Positions 1-11,976 are shown, numbered from the stretch's first letter. The stretch: DNA of 64,000 nt from Ascoidea asiatica (GCA_001600695.1 BCKQ01000016.1:1-64000), one strand, 5' to 3'. Numbers and translations are program-made. The notes: a model not told the origin generated them from the letters alone.

Positions 1-220
1 GTCCATTGATTCCTTTCACCAAAGTGTTTGATTCTCTTTGGTCTGCAAGCAACTCGATTGAGTTGACAACATGAGTTGAAGCACCAGTATCTAAGACAAA
101 GTTTGCANTGGAAGAGGAATCTACTAGATTGACTTCTTCTTGAATTTGCAAGATTGATAAACCAGTATTAAGTGGGCCTTTGATCATCAGAGATTCGCCC
201 CCATTTGGTGGGTCAGGCAT
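1..220 (-). CDS. copia retrotransposon pol, N-terminal part with protease (partial)
   Basis: Continues off the left edge. On the minus strand an ATG at 220-218 opens a frame that stays open to base 1. About 45 codons in it reads FVLDTGASTHVV, the active-site Asp-Thr-Gly of a retroviral-type aspartic protease in the form typical of Ty1/copia elements. The protease would cut the Gag-Pol polyprotein inside virus-like particles. The start codon overlaps the gag stop codon as TAATG, so pol is in another frame and would need reinitiation or frameshifting. One ambiguous base (N) lies at 108. Integrase and reverse transcriptase, if present, are outside the window. Confidence 0.8.
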   Translation of the reverse strand, partial: MPDPPNGGESLMIKGPLNTGLSILQIQEEVNLVDSSSXANFVLDTGASTHVVNSIELLADQRESNTLVKGING

Positions 221-1338
221 TACCGTCGCCTTCTTCTCATCTCAGTCTCCGACTTAAGCACATCACAATGGACTTTGCAACCTTTAGCTACTGCATATAG
301 ATCACCAAAAGCTGAGGTCTGATGTTCAAGCATAGCATCCTGAAATTTCAGATCACTTCTATATGAGGCCGGTCTAGGTACCAAGGGACAGGGCTCACCA
401 ACCTTAGAAACAGCAAGTGCAGCATCAGTAGTATTAGAAGGATGAATATCAAATTCATCTAAAACAAGATTGATTTTATCAGTATCAGAAGCAACATCAT
501 TTTTATCAATTGAAAGAGCATAATCATCAGGAACTTCAATAAGCTGAACATATTCAAACTTTTTGAACTTCTTTGGTTTCTTGCACTTCTTAGAGAAATG
601 CCCATAAGCACCACAATTGAAGCATTTGATTTTGCTAAGCATCAAATTAACTTCATCAGACTTATCATTAATAATATCATTTTTACCATCAGTATCAATT
701 AAACCTTCATCTCTTAATTCACGAATATCTCTAAAGATATCATCAATAGTTTTAGATTCTAAAGCAGCAACAAAATCACAAGCCTTACCAGAGATCTTGT
801 TATTTCTCAAATATTTTGCAGTAGATTTAGAATTTAACTTCAAAAGAGCAACATAAGGAGCAATAGAAGCAAAGACAGGAAAATGAGCAACAATAAGTTT
901 AATCTGCTTCTTAAAGTCTTTAGCAGAAGAAGCAACAACATTTGGATTAATAAAGCTTCTTAACAATTTAATTTTATCAAAGTTACCAAGAACAGCATAT
1001 TTAACATTAAGCTTAATCAAAATTTCAATAGCATTTTCATCATCATAATCTTTAAGAAAAGAAGCATTATATCCAACTTTGATAAGAGCTTCAACAACAC
1101 CAGCAAGTCTCGTAGGAAAACGATTAACGCCAGTTGCATTAGAAAAAGAATTTAAATCATCACCACCAAAATCAACATAATTAGAAAGCTTCTTCATAAA
1201 CCATTTCTTGACTAAAGGATAATCAGTACCAGTAGAATATTTATCAATTTTAATTAATTGAACTTGAGCGACAATTTCTTTAAAGTCTTCATGGCCAATG
1301 TCAAAACCATCAGGAAACACAAACATTGTGGAAAGCAA
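220..1338 (-). CDS. copia retrotransposon Gag, open reading frame
   Basis: An open 372-codon frame, the only undisturbed retrotransposon gag in the window. It is Lys/Asp-rich and mostly helical-looking. A CCHC zinc knuckle of the form C-X2-C-X4-H-X4-C lies at C239, C242, H247 and C252 (CFNCGAYGHFSKKC), followed by a strongly basic stretch, as in nucleocapsid-type Gag. This would be the structural protein that packages element RNA. The last residues are an arginine run before TAA, and the protease frame begins at the overlapping ATG. An in-frame Met at residue 5 is an alternative start. Upstream on the minus strand lies a leader of about 570 bp and then an LTR at 1913-2225. The open frame and intact knuckle suggest a fairly recent copy. 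Confidence 0.85.
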   Translation of the reverse strand: MLSTMFVFPDGFDIGHEDFKEIVAQVQLIKIDKYSTGTDYPLVKKWFMKKLSNYVDFGGDDLNSFSNATGVNRFPTRLAGVVEALIKVGYNASFLKDYDDENAIEILIKLNVKYAVLGNFDKIKLLRSFINPNVVASSAKDFKKQIKLIVAHFPVFASIAPYVALLKLNSKSTAKYLRNNKISGKACDFVAALESKTIDDIFRDIRELRDEGLIDTDGKNDIINDKSDEVNLMLSKIKCFNCGAYGHFSKKCKKPKKFKKFEYVQLIEVPDDYALSIDKNDVASDTDKINLVLDEFDIHPSNTTDAALAVSKVGEPCPLVPRPASYRSDLKFQDAMLEHQTSAFGDLYAVAKGCKVHCDVLKSETEMRRRRR

Positions 1339-1912
1339 AGATTGGAAATCTAATAAATTTTATAACTAGTAATAATATATTAAATAAATAATTCAGGTAA
1401 TTAATATATAGAAAACAAATATATTTTTCTGTAAAGAAAGAAAAAGAAAAATATAAAAGAGATAAAGAAAATAAAACAGGAAAAGAAAGCTATTAAAGTT
1501 AAATTAGCAAAGCTGGAAAGAAGTTTGCAAAACAGCAGCAGATTGCAATTGAGCAAACAATTCCCAAAGTAATTGAGCAAGTGCAAAGTTTTCAGACAAG
1601 TGCAAAGTTTTCATTGAAGTGAAAATTTTTCATTGGACGAAAAACAAAAAGCATTTGCATCCCCCGTGCCAACCAGGTGACCACGCAAACATGTGATCTG
1701 AGAAAAACCAAACAATGCAAATTATTAGAACGGTCATAGTAGAGCCCTGACTCATGATAAATATTACGGTTAGCAAAAACTAAAAGAAAGGGAGAAACTG
1801 AAAACAAGTAATTGAGAGTTAACAGTCTTACGTAAAACAGAAGTAATTGAAGTAGAAAGCAAAGCTAAACTGAAGCTAGTAATTGAGGAAGTATATCAGT
1901 AATTTATTAACC
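1339..1912 (-). other. Untranslated leader of the left-edge copia element
   Basis: AT-rich sequence between the LTR and gag. It holds no supported gene. A short direct repeat (AAGTGCAAAGTTTTCA) occurs twice near 1575-1615. I could not identify a tRNA primer-binding site with confidence, and the boundary with the LTR is set by the TG/CA rule and by where similarity to other LTR copies stops. Confidence 0.45.
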
Positions 1913-2225
1913 CTGATATATGCAATGCCATGTGACTAGAGTATCGGATGATATCCAACTATCTGTACACCAATACACCGACTCATGAACATCATGGGAA
2001 TAGCTGTATTCTTTATGCAACTTAATGTAGCATTGTGCACCGATATGAATATTAGCTGCCGAATTAATCAGCGCTATGAATAATTGTACATAATTTATAC
2101 GCATGATCGTATAATACATGACTGTCTTATCTTTACTAGGCATACGTGTGTATTAGACCTTGAGCATGTATGGTGTTAGTTCCAATATATGCCCTAGGAT
2201 ATATAGATCTTTATTATTTCCACCA
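1913..2225 (-). repeat. LTR, short form related to family A (5' LTR of left-edge copia element)
   Basis: On the minus strand this starts TGGTGGAAATAATAAAG and ends ATATATCA, giving TG...CA ends and about 313 bp. Roughly 300 bp are closely similar to 4830-5128, the start of the 1-kb LTR-A there, including the stretch around CGTATAATACATGAC. It sits upstream of the gag frame in the right orientation for a 5' LTR. The remaining about 700 bp of family A are missing here, so either this is a shorter LTR subfamily or it was cut. Confidence 0.65.
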
Positions 2226-4101
2226 CTTTCAAGCTTTCTAGACGTTAAATAAATAAGCTTGAAAATATTTTTTAATATTACATGAATTCTCACAACTCTT
2301 AAACCCACGGATATTTCCAGTACATCTTGCAGATATGCAATTGATTTTGGGAAAGGTAGTGGTTTTATTTTTGAAGGTTTAACCAATTTTCCGTTATTGA
2401 AATCGACATTCTCTCACATTGTTGATTCATTTTATTCGAAAAGTTTTGATGGGGTAGGAATATTTAGGGTAGCAGATCAAATCTTCATAATCAGTTTAAA
2501 TACTTTCCAATTTTCCCTTATTTGTCTTTCAATAAATCAAATTGGATTAAATTGTTAAAATCTTGTATTTTTTAGTTGAATTAATGTGATTACGGGCATA
2601 AGAAGTATATGCAATAGAATTGATAGTTTCTTCAGATGAATTGGAATTGGATGAAATACAATTGATAGTATGTTTAGTTGAATTAGTAGTAAGTTCAATA
2701 CGTTTAGTAGCTTCATTGGCTTTTACTTGCATTTTATTGGATGATTGTTCATTATTTACATTAAGGATGTGTGGAATTTCATAAAACCATATTTCAGGAA
2801 AATTCAGATTGGTTTTCCTGCACGTTTTGTGGTAATTTATGAGCTTTTCTGATTTGTTTTTACCCTTTTTAGGTTTAATATTTTTTATCTTACAGAGTAA
2901 ATGTGACACTTTTCCTTTATTTTCATTTTGAAAATTATCATCTTATAATTTTTTTCGCTGGTCGTTTCTTGCTTTCTGTTAGAATATGATTAGACTGATT
3001 ATTTTTTTCTATTAATTATGTTGATTTAAGTACTTTTTGAATGGTTTCTGTTAATATTATTTGTGATTATTATATACTTTCATTTAAAATGTTTATATTC
3101 GAGAGTTGTATATTGTATTATTAGTAAACTTATCAAATACAGTTTTGTCAAACTATATATCTAACAAATCTGCAATATCTTTCAGATTACTACCAAAACT
3201 TGGTTAATTCTTTAGTTGAAACTCACATAACCGGAAACTAGTTTCTTATAAAACAAGTAGAGAAAGAATTTTTAACGTTTTTCTTGAGACGGTGCACCTA
3301 ATAGCTGCCAATAAATATCTATACTTTAAATTAGAAACAATTGAATCAATCGATATAGTGAAGTACAATCCCCGGTCAATAAAATAGATTTCAATTGCTG
3401 TAAAATGGAAACAAAAATTTTATATTTAATTTCGAATTATTGCAATGATGGTGGATTATTTAATTTCACTTATTAAAAGTGTTTCTTTAATTATAAAACT
3501 AAGCGTAAACAATTCTCCTATTTATGAAACCCAAAAGAATGGGAATTTTGGAAGACAGTTTTAACTAGTTCACTAAAAGCTGAGAGGGTAGGAATGGATT
3601 CATCTTTGGTAGATTTAATATTAAATAAACTCAAAAACTTAGGCTATCTATGAAGAAATAGAAGATCTCAAGTAGACCAATGTTCCTACCAGAATTCAGA
3701 AAATATTGTAGTATAATTTAAAATCAAAAAGTTATGTTAAAGAAAGACCAAATCCACGAGCACAGTTTCAGAAAAAAGAAGTAGCTCGTCTTCATATTAT
3801 TATATTTGAAGCAATCACTTGTCTCGCTTCATTATAAACGAAGGTAAAACATCACCATAAATAAAAAAAAAATAGTGTAATGATCGGGGAGACAATATTA
3901 TAAAATGACAAAGGTTTTATTTGATAAAATGGTTGGTTTCATTATCAAAAACTCTGAAGCCGCTAACAAAGTATTCCAAGTCTTCAACACATATAAATAT
4001 TCATTTGGTATGCTGCATAATAAATTAAAGGATAAAGTTTTTTATAAAATTCCTGAAACTAGTTTGAGTTTAAATGAAACATCTTTGGAAAATGAAGAAG
4101 A
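2226..4101. other. Decayed AT-rich region without an intact gene
   Basis: No long frame on either strand apart from the two short ORFs listed separately. Composition is strongly AT-rich with many stops in all frames. I see no repeat shared with the rest of the window. It may be old transposon or gene debris. Confidence 0.4.
2547..2909 (-). CDS. Hypothetical 120-codon ORF
   Basis: A lone open frame from an ATG at 2909. The N-terminal half is basic, with Cys at residues 6 and about 30 and a segment WFYEIPHILNVNNE. The C-terminal half is Ser/Asn/Thr-rich. I do not recognise it. It could be the N-terminal piece of a decayed gene or a chance frame in AT-rich DNA; there is no supporting context. 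Confidence 0.2.
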   Translation of the reverse strand: MSHLLCKIKNIKPKKGKNKSEKLINYHKTCRKTNLNFPEIWFYEIPHILNVNNEQSSNKMQVKANEATKRIELTTNSTKHTINCISSNSNSSEETINSIAYTSYARNHINSTKKYKILTI

Positions 4102-4174
4102 TCTTGTGAATTTTATTTCATTTTACAAAATGGATTATACAAATTTCACTTACTACAAACTGTGTATTAATTAA
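3905..4174 (+). pseudogene. Unrecognised ORF truncated by LTR-A
   Basis: An ATG at 3905 opens a frame encoding MTKVLFDKMVGFIIKNSEAA and onward with mixed, protein-like composition for about 66 codons, up to the edge of the LTR-A copy at 4102. The last about 23 codons are LTR sequence. The codons before 4102 look like part of a real gene interrupted by the LTR. Sequence after the LTR (5129 onward) does not obviously continue the frame. No family recognised. Confidence 0.3.
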
Positions 4175-5128
4175 TTAACTTGCGCTAATGGATGATCTTT
4201 AAATGAAAAACTAAATAAATTATATAACAAAATAAGAGGAATTCGATTTCGTTAATCTTAATTCTGAACTACGAAGGGGTCCCGAACAACCATCAGGAAT
4301 TCTCGCGAATTCTTAAAGTCCCATAATTTCTGCGTAGAATCAGGGTGCAAAAAAGTTTACCTTGTAAAAGTTCTTGAAAACGGAATTAGAAACCACTTGG
4401 AATTCGGATTTTAATTTCAACATAAAAAAGCAGTTAGCCCCCATTCTAGTTGGTTGTACTAGGAAACTGATCGGCGCCAATAATCTTTAATCTCAAAAAC
4501 TGGACTCGGAATCGGTTGTTAAGGAACTTGCTGCACTAATCTCCTATGTATTGAACCAATTCTGTATACACAGTGAGGATTATTCCTTTGGGCACTTGAC
4601 AGAAGGCTTATCCAATTCATCCATCCAGACAAAGTCCCCGCCTGGATCCAATTGGCCTTACCAACTTAACCTGTATGCCGATAGACCCTAAATCCTAACT
4701 CCTCTTTTATTCTTCTTGTAGCGGGTGCGTTAGCCTTAATATTATATTAATGGTTTTACGATTATGGCTTTTACCAGTCTCAAGCTTTTTCTACTTTTAG
4801 GCTATACCGGACGCAACCAGATATATCCTACGCCCTGTGACTAGATTATCGGATTATCCAACTATCTGTACACCAATACACCGACTCATGAACATCATGG
4901 GAATAGCTGTATTCTTTATGCAACTTAATGTAGCATTGTGCACCGATATGAATATTAGCTGCCGAATTAATCAGCGCTATGAATAATTTTACATAATGTA
5001 TACGCGAGATCGTATAATACATGACTGTCTTATCTTTACTATGCATACGTGTGTATTAGACCTTGATCATGTATGGTGTTAGTTCCAATATATGCCCTAG
5101 CATATATAGATCTTTATTATTTCCAACA
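4102..5128 (-). repeat. Solo LTR, family A
   Basis: About 1,027 bp, minus orientation: starts TGTTGGAAATAATAAAG at 5128 and ends near 4102. It aligns along its length with 15275-16305 and 39530-40566. Shared blocks include the GGAATTCTCG-type stretch near 4290-4320, the CCTGGATCCAATTGGCC block near 4640-4660 and the tip repeats. The outer end at 4102 (TCTTGTGAA) has lost the canonical TG. No convincing target-site duplication (GAAGA versus CAACT), so the copy is old or one flank was altered. Confidence 0.75.
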
Positions 5129-6359
5129 CAACTTATCACCCTTATTTATTGTATATCAAATTGATTTTAATTGGTTTAGTTTTCTTGAACATCACAAGAA
5201 CGTAAACGAGTGGATGTTTTAGATGAATATTTATTTGATTTGGAGGTAAACATTATTCGAAATAATGAACACAACTGAAAGTAACCGGTAATATAGGCAT
5301 TCTCAGAAAATAGGGAAGTGGTTGATCTTCGCCATGAAACTAGAAAAGTGAAACTCAAAGACAATAATTATGAAAATGAAAATAGGACATTGATCAAAGA
5401 AATAGGGAAACCTGCAAAAAACAAACCTTGGAGTACGTCAAAGCAAAAAAAAACATTTACCTGAAACAAAAAATTTCATTGAAAGGAATAAGACAAAGAA
5501 AATGAAGCATACGTTCAAGATGTTCCACTAAATCTTCAATTGTTCCGAAACGAAGAATGAGAAGATTTTTAGGTAAACAGGTAGAAAGATTTGAAAAAGG
5601 TCTATCTAGTTCCAAATTTGATGAGGAAAATAAACATAGAAAAAGAAAGTTAACTGAAAAGAATTTTGATCTGAATTCTGAAGCGGAATAATTTTGATTT
5701 TAATATATATGGAACCAAAAACCACATTCATATGGAAATAAATTTTGAAACATATGTAGAATCCTCAACAACAAAGTATACAATTAGCTCATGTTTATAT
5801 TGCGGAAAAACAAATTGAATATTGAATATTTGGCAGTATATATTAAAACACTGTTAGAGCTGTTAGTAAATAAATGCAAGTAAAAAGGGCACTATGTAAA
5901 CATTGAAACTACTAATCAATAATACTGGAATGCGTCACATTTAATGAATATCGCCGACCCTCCAGCTCTTTATTCTTCAAGCGGTGTTTATTTGAAAATA
6001 TTTGAGAAGACTTAGTGGTATTGGTTGATTATGCAAATTATTGTTTAATATTAAAATTAGTATTCATATTCCTTTATTTCCAAAATATCTATTTAAAAAT
6101 TTATATAAAAATATTGAGAAATCAAGGTGTATTCATATTAATATGGGAAAACAGCAAGACATATGTCGCTTAAATCTTGCGAACAAAACGGCTGTTATTG
6201 GGGAGCCTATAATTAAGGAAGATATCACTTCCTGCCTTTAATATTTGGGGTTGAAATTACGTGTCGTAATCTCAAACTACAAGTTACTATTTTGCACATA
6301 CAATTTGATAGAACGTACAAGTATAATTTTCAGTTTTATAAAACCTACAAGGACTTCTT
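5129..6359. other. Decayed region, no intact gene
   Basis: Short broken frames only. On the plus strand at about 5200-5700 several consecutive frame pieces have charged, protein-like composition (for example RKRVDVLDEYLFDLEV and NEAYVQDVPLNLQLF) separated by stops, suggesting a decayed gene. I cannot name the family. 5990-6240 holds another short open piece (66 codons from 6041) that is probably noise. Confidence 0.35.
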
Positions 6360-7046
6360 CTTTCAGTTGGTAGACTCGGCTGTCCGAGTAACCAATCAAC
6401 TTCCGGTAGCTAAGCAGTAATCAATTACCCCTCATCAATCCCGATGACATTAACTTGTTGCCCAAGAACAGTTAAGGATGCCAAGACACCACGTCTTCTA
6501 TAACCGCATATTAGCCCCTCACAAAAAAATATGAACTAAAACTTGCTTCGTACAATTACTAACTGCAACATGGACCAGCCCTCTCCGCTGGGCGTATATC
6601 TGAATCACTCAAGTATACCGCAATGTAGTTGCGGTCGTCCCGATTAGGTAATCACTTATCTCATCGGTAGCACGCCAGTGGATCTCACCAATGTCTTGGA
6701 ACTTTGTACCTACAGTGTACTTCAATTATCTCCATGGTACATCTTGTAATATGTATGTAGAAAATCCACATTCACTGTTAAGCCTCAGGGCTAGGTTGTA
6801 AATACTCCCTCAACATTAGATCCTGTAAACTTGTAGAGCCTGACGAGAGAGACGGATTGCTTGGCCTTAACAGAATACTATCTCCGAGACAGTATTCCAA
6901 GAGGCTTTCCTTTGTCCTGTAGTCATTGTAGGTACAAGGCCTTATCACCAGGGCTTTCACTGTTAGGCGGTAGGCTAAATTCATAGCTCCAGGCCTGTAC
7001 CACTATACTATATCACCTTTCGTCGTATTACCTAGAAGTGCTAACA
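6360..7046 (-). repeat. LTR-like repeat, family B
   Basis: On the minus strand it begins TGTTAGCACTTCTAGG at 7046. About 200 bp from that end match 11977-12200 on the plus strand, including the shared block TACAGGACAAAGGAAAGCC and its surroundings. It is less AT-rich than its surroundings. The left boundary (about 6360) is only a guess from the change in composition; the second copy is truncated and does not help define it. A short perfect hairpin lies at 6374-6389 (ACTCGG/CCGAGT). Confidence 0.55.
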
Positions 7047-7230
7047 GCTTTGATATGGAATATTGACCAACAAAGGTATCAGGAACAGGTAAAGCAATGC
7101 AAATATTGTAGAATTGGTTTAAATCATTGATTATGACAGTATGAAGAGCATTTGAATTTAATGGTGGAAGGGATTCCATCAAATTTTTGGCTGGTCTCCA
7201 TTGCACCAACTTTAGCACCCAGGAAATCAC
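7047..7230 (-). pseudogene. Unrecognised coding fragment cut by LTR-B
   Basis: The minus frame from 7230 reads through about 61 codons of balanced composition (for example NALHTVIINDLNQFYNICIA) up to the edge of LTR-B, then runs into the LTR and stops. It looks like a piece of a real protein interrupted by the insertion. I do not recognise the family and see no obvious continuation beyond the repeat. Confidence 0.3.
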
Positions 7231-8658
7231 GCCTTTTGTAGTTTTTGTTTTTTGTTTCTATTTTTAAAATGATTTCTATTAATTATGTTTCGTTTGATTT
7301 GATTGTTTTTTGAATACTAAAATTGATTTTAGTAATTTCTTCTTTGATTTTATATTTGTTTGATCTTTTTCTTTGAAATAATGTAAAAGGAAATTAGAAT
7401 GAAAATTATAAATAAAACAGAAATGAGAATGAAAGAATAACAGTAGATAACTTTTACCTTGGGGCCTCCGCAAATATTTTGTTGGAATCTAAACTTGTAG
7501 GGCTTAAAAAACTACATAAAGTATTATATTTTTTCTTTTATTAACCAACTTTCTTCAAAAGAAATTTGCATAAATCTAAGCAGTAACTTTAAGATCAATG
7601 GACTTTCTAGTAATACTCTAACAACTAATTTTTAGAATAAGATTAATGAGATAAAATATTGAAAATAAGATAAAAAACAACTAAAGTTTTAAATGATAGT
7701 GTGCAAATAAATTTTCAAATTTAAAACAAAGAGATAATCATCAGATCCTCCTGTTTTAATAATAATAGAGATAATAAATGAAACAAATTTTGCTACATAA
7801 AATACGAGAAGGAAAGGACGCAGAAACCAAAGGCAATAAAGACTAATACGTATAGAATAATATATATATATATATATAATAAACCGGAAATTTAATTGTT
7901 TTTTAATTGGTTCATTTTTTTTTTTTTATTTTTTAATAGGTTTATTTTTTAACTGGTTTTTATTTTAAATTGAATTCTCACACATTGATTCGCAAAGGCA
8001 GAAACATTAAATTGAAAATTGATGTAATAAATTGTAAGATTTGCCTAAATAATGCAGCTTGCAATACCCCGATCCAAATACCGAAATTAAGTCTCTGCAG
8101 TAAATCCAAGGTTACTTTCCAAAAAACAGTACAATCGAAAAGAACTCAAAATCACCCTGCTTAAATAATTTAGATATAACAACCACTAAGTGGAAATGAA
8201 TTCCAATGAGGGAGCAGAAACTACTAGAAAATAGGACAAACAAAATTATAGAAATAATAAATTTATCAACAGACAACAACAGCGGACATGGAATGTAATC
8301 AAAAACTTCAAAAAATTAAAACAAAAATAACACACGAATACATTTCAATCAGATTTAAACAAAATAAACCAAAAATAGATTTTAAACAAGCTAAAACAAA
8401 AGAAATCAAAGATAGATTTTTATTAATTTAAACATAATAAACCAAAAATAAATTTTAATGAATTTAAAACAAAATAAACCACAAATAACTATTAATTAAA
8501 TTAAATAAAATAAGCCAAAGATTAATTTAAATCCAATCAAAAAAAAATAAACCGAAAAAAAATATTTAACATATTAAATAGAACAGTTACATCAATAGCA
8601 ACAATATTTTGTATGTAGCTTTTTTATAAACACCATAAATTTTTTAGGGACACCAATA
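7231..8658. other. Low-complexity AT-rich stretch
   Basis: Contains a TA dinucleotide run (7859-7880), poly-T tracts (7912-7960) and, around 8330-8560, a degenerate tandem array whose unit resembles AAAATAAACCAAAAATAGA. A 64-codon ORF at 7970-8164 has no recognisable feature. I see no gene here. Confidence 0.5.
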
Positions 8659-9150
8659 TGTTATGCAACCAACAAGTATAATTTATCTTTTAATTTATAA
8701 TCTGTATGTTATATATCAAAAAGACAAAAAAGAAAACTAAAATGAAACGAGAGAAGCCACTTCTATTTATACATTGAATGCTATAGTTCTGAATCGAAAC
8801 GCAAGAGAGGATGAACAGGAAAGAGGGAAAGGATAGAGAAGGGAAAGAGAGTGAAAAGGAAAAAAGAGAGTAAGGGAGAGAGATAGGAAGAGACAACAGA
8901 AAACAAGAAACAAACCAAAGGAAAGAGCAATTGGAATTGGCGTCAGAATCAGAGTGATTGCATTTTAAAAACAGAAAACATGTCGGAATTACAAAAACAG
9001 ATTAACGTGTAGGGCTTTCAAACCAACAAGGCTGAGTCACAGCAATACACGAGCAAGAGAGAGACGATTTCGGGGAGCAGTCACACGAATGTCTATAATT
9101 AGCCACACTCAGCTATGACATTCAGTCCGTGTTGGCTTATATCTACAACA
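8659..9150 (-). repeat. Solo LTR, family C
   Basis: 492 bp in minus orientation, starting TGTTGTAGATATAAGCC at 9150 and ending GCATAACA at 8659. It aligns over its length with 18448-18935, the LTR downstream of the Ty3/gypsy element, including the polypyrimidine block (purine-rich as written on the plus strand) at 8800-8900. No clear 5-bp target-site duplication (CAATA versus GTTCT). Family C is therefore the LTR of a Ty3/gypsy lineage. Confidence 0.75.
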
Positions 9151-11976
9151 GTTCTGAGTGTTTATTAAACAGTCTGTTAAACATCTTAAGTTTCTTGGTA
9201 ATGGAGGTGCTATCCCATTTGGATCGTAAGTCCCATTACTGTTTTTTTTTCAAATAATATATATCCGGGACATCATGTCCGTTAATATTATTAACAGGTA
9301 TTTGTGGAATATATCTTGCATTCGCAGAATATTTTTTACATATGTTCCAATCCCTACCACGAATCCTGCAACTCCTGGTTCGGTCACATCCTCGACGTAT
9401 TCCTCTAGAAATAAAGGGTAGTAAATTAAAATTAGTTTATTAACAAAAGTAATACGGTCTTCACAATCTAGCAACGGCAAGTCACCACAAAGTTTTGTCG
9501 GTCCACCACCTTTCCTTCACATGGTTACTCTACTAACCGCTTACCTGCCAGTCGGCTGTTGGGAAAGTATCTCCCTGGTTCAATCACATCTCATTTTCCC
9601 CGTTACTTTTGATACTAACACTTTGTCGAGGAAGCCTTACGTTTCCATTATCTTGGGAGCTTACTTCTCCATGACCCAGCTTACTCGCCTTAAAGACTTT
9701 AAAACCCGAAGTCTCAGTTTTGCTTGAGTGTCAAAACCGACCATCACCAATAAGTCAACCTGTCCCTGGTTTGTAAATCCGATTATTAATTTAAGTTTTG
9801 ACTCGGGAGAAATACACATCTAGAGACGCATCGATGACCCTACGTTAGTCTCTGCGGAGCCTGTTTACCCTTAGAGTCCAGGTTTAATATTTTCAAAGCC
9901 AGAAAGAGTAGGTGTAATTCCGGAAGCCCATTTTCTTGGGAGAACACCGTGCTGCTCTTCATCTCGTCTTTATTTAACAACTGCGAGTCCGCAGGACCTA
10001 GAACACCCAGAAAGGCGACCAAACCCTTATCTAGCTGGAGACACCATGGACCCCCCTCGTGGCACCTTGATTCCATAGGGCACTGCATAAGCCTCTTGAC
10101 TTTCTAATTGTTCGTCGTGACCTAATACTTCCCAGTCATTGTGAGGTGATCAGATTGGGGTCCTGGTTGAGCAACGCTTTGAAGTTGAACAACCAGAAGC
10201 TGCAGTTGGCCGATCAACCTAGATTTTCCCTTTGACCATTTTTTATTCCAAGAACATATCAGTGGAGGACAGAGCCCCTTTGATTGGCTCAACTCCTTGA
10301 TTATGCTATCTGCTGCGATTGTCGAAAACTGTCCAGTTGAACTAGGAGTTGAGCTGAATTAGCCGGAACTGATTTCTTTGAGAATTTGACGGTAGTTCTG
10401 CAAACCGTTGGGGTGGACTGTTACTGGATTATTCAAGGCATAATATTGACTCTACATCTAGGCAGCTTCTCTCCTCTTTCGAATATGCTTGTCAAGCTGA
10501 CGACAACCCACAAGGATCTTTAGACAGCTTGGAGCTCGATTTTTGTAGTTAATGCTTCTGACGTTTGGACTGTTATTGATAGGTGATCTTGCCCAAAGCG
10601 TGCGTTACCACCCAGTAGGAAATTGAACTTTCGGACATATGCATTGTTTTTTGTTCAAGCGTTTGCAGGTCAGCTTTAATTATCCAAGGGGAGGAATCGG
10701 AAACACTTTGTTTCATTTTAGTAATTTTCATATGCAAGAGCTGAATTTATCTCTGGTTGGGCTAAATGTGGTACGGTGTGTTGTACAGTCTATTGGTTGC
10801 ATTTCTTTGTAGTCACTATCCTTTGACACATGCCTACGAGGACAATATATAATATTTTTTAGACCTGCGAGTAACTCCAAACTTTGGCACCTTAGGTTAG
10901 ATTACTAAATATTATAAATGCCAAATATCCTATTTACGTCGTCAATATCTAAAGTTGGCGATCTATCTGGCAAAAAATGCCGCAATGGTTTTGATTTTTT
11001 TCACTATATGAGCTAACCAGTGTCTCTCATTAGATACTGTTTCAACATACCTTTATGTTTTTGAAATAAAAATTTGATTTTTTCCCCAGAACCTTTTTTA
11101 GACTACTTGGCCAGTATGGCTACGTCATGAAAATTAGTATACCTACCAATCGCGAATTGCTGATTAACATGATGAAGTTAATAGGTTATAAAACTTTATA
11201 GAATCGAGAGGGCGACACACATAAAAATCAGTTTTAGTGTATGGAGTATCGGAAATTAACAAAACATCTTCTGCTCGTTGGATGCGAAGAGTAAGTAAAA
11301 ACATATGTCCATGAAATTTTTTTTTTCATTAAATCTAACCCATTATTATCAGGGAAACACAAAGTTTACCATACCAAAAGATTTGCTGTATAGGCTGGAA
11401 AAAAACTTCAAAAGTAAACGCCTTTGATGCATTTGGTTATCATACTGTAGTTTAAGAAAGTAGTATTTTTGTCGTAGTTAGATTGATACTGAATAGAACG
11501 TTTGAGTAAACTTTGAGTAAATTTATTTGAAGAAAATATTAATTGACAGAATGGATACACAAATGATAAAGCAACTTATATTTACTTTTAACAAGATATA
11601 AATAGGTTCACTTATTCCTGTTCTTTATGTATTTGGATTTGGATATATGAATTTGAAACAATGCACAAACTTGAAAACCAGATTACATCTACGTCTGTAA
11701 TTCATTGTTTGTTTGTCATTAGCTACCTTCAAATAACATTCAACTTTTTTATTCTCGGCTAGCAGGACCATGAGACTCTAGAATAATTCCTACCAGTAAC
11801 CCTAAAATGGGCCAAATAGACTTTATATACTCGAGTGGTTTTTTGCAAAACTGTAAGCACTTGGAATTTACCTAATCCGAATTGGTTGATGCACAATACA
11901 TGGACAGTTATTTCATTGTTTTTCAAAAAACATATAGTAAATTTCATCTGATTATACCAACACGGAGGCAAAGTTT
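9151..11976. other. Unidentified region with a GC-richer island
   Basis: About 9480-10700 is clearly richer in G+C than the surrounding DNA and has codon-like texture, but every frame is interrupted; the longest are 82 codons (9840-10088, minus) and 68 codons (9521-9727, plus). I could not match any piece to a known family. 10860-11976 returns to AT-rich, gene-free sequence. The island may be an old mobile element or transferred DNA. Confidence 0.35.

Noticed and set aside
6778-7020. A peptide apparently conserved between the two LTR-B copies (CTYNDYRTKESLL and its counterpart)
   Set aside because: Comparing the copies codon by codon, changes are no more frequent at third positions than at first, and both have a stop in the same place, so it is shared non-coding LTR sequence.
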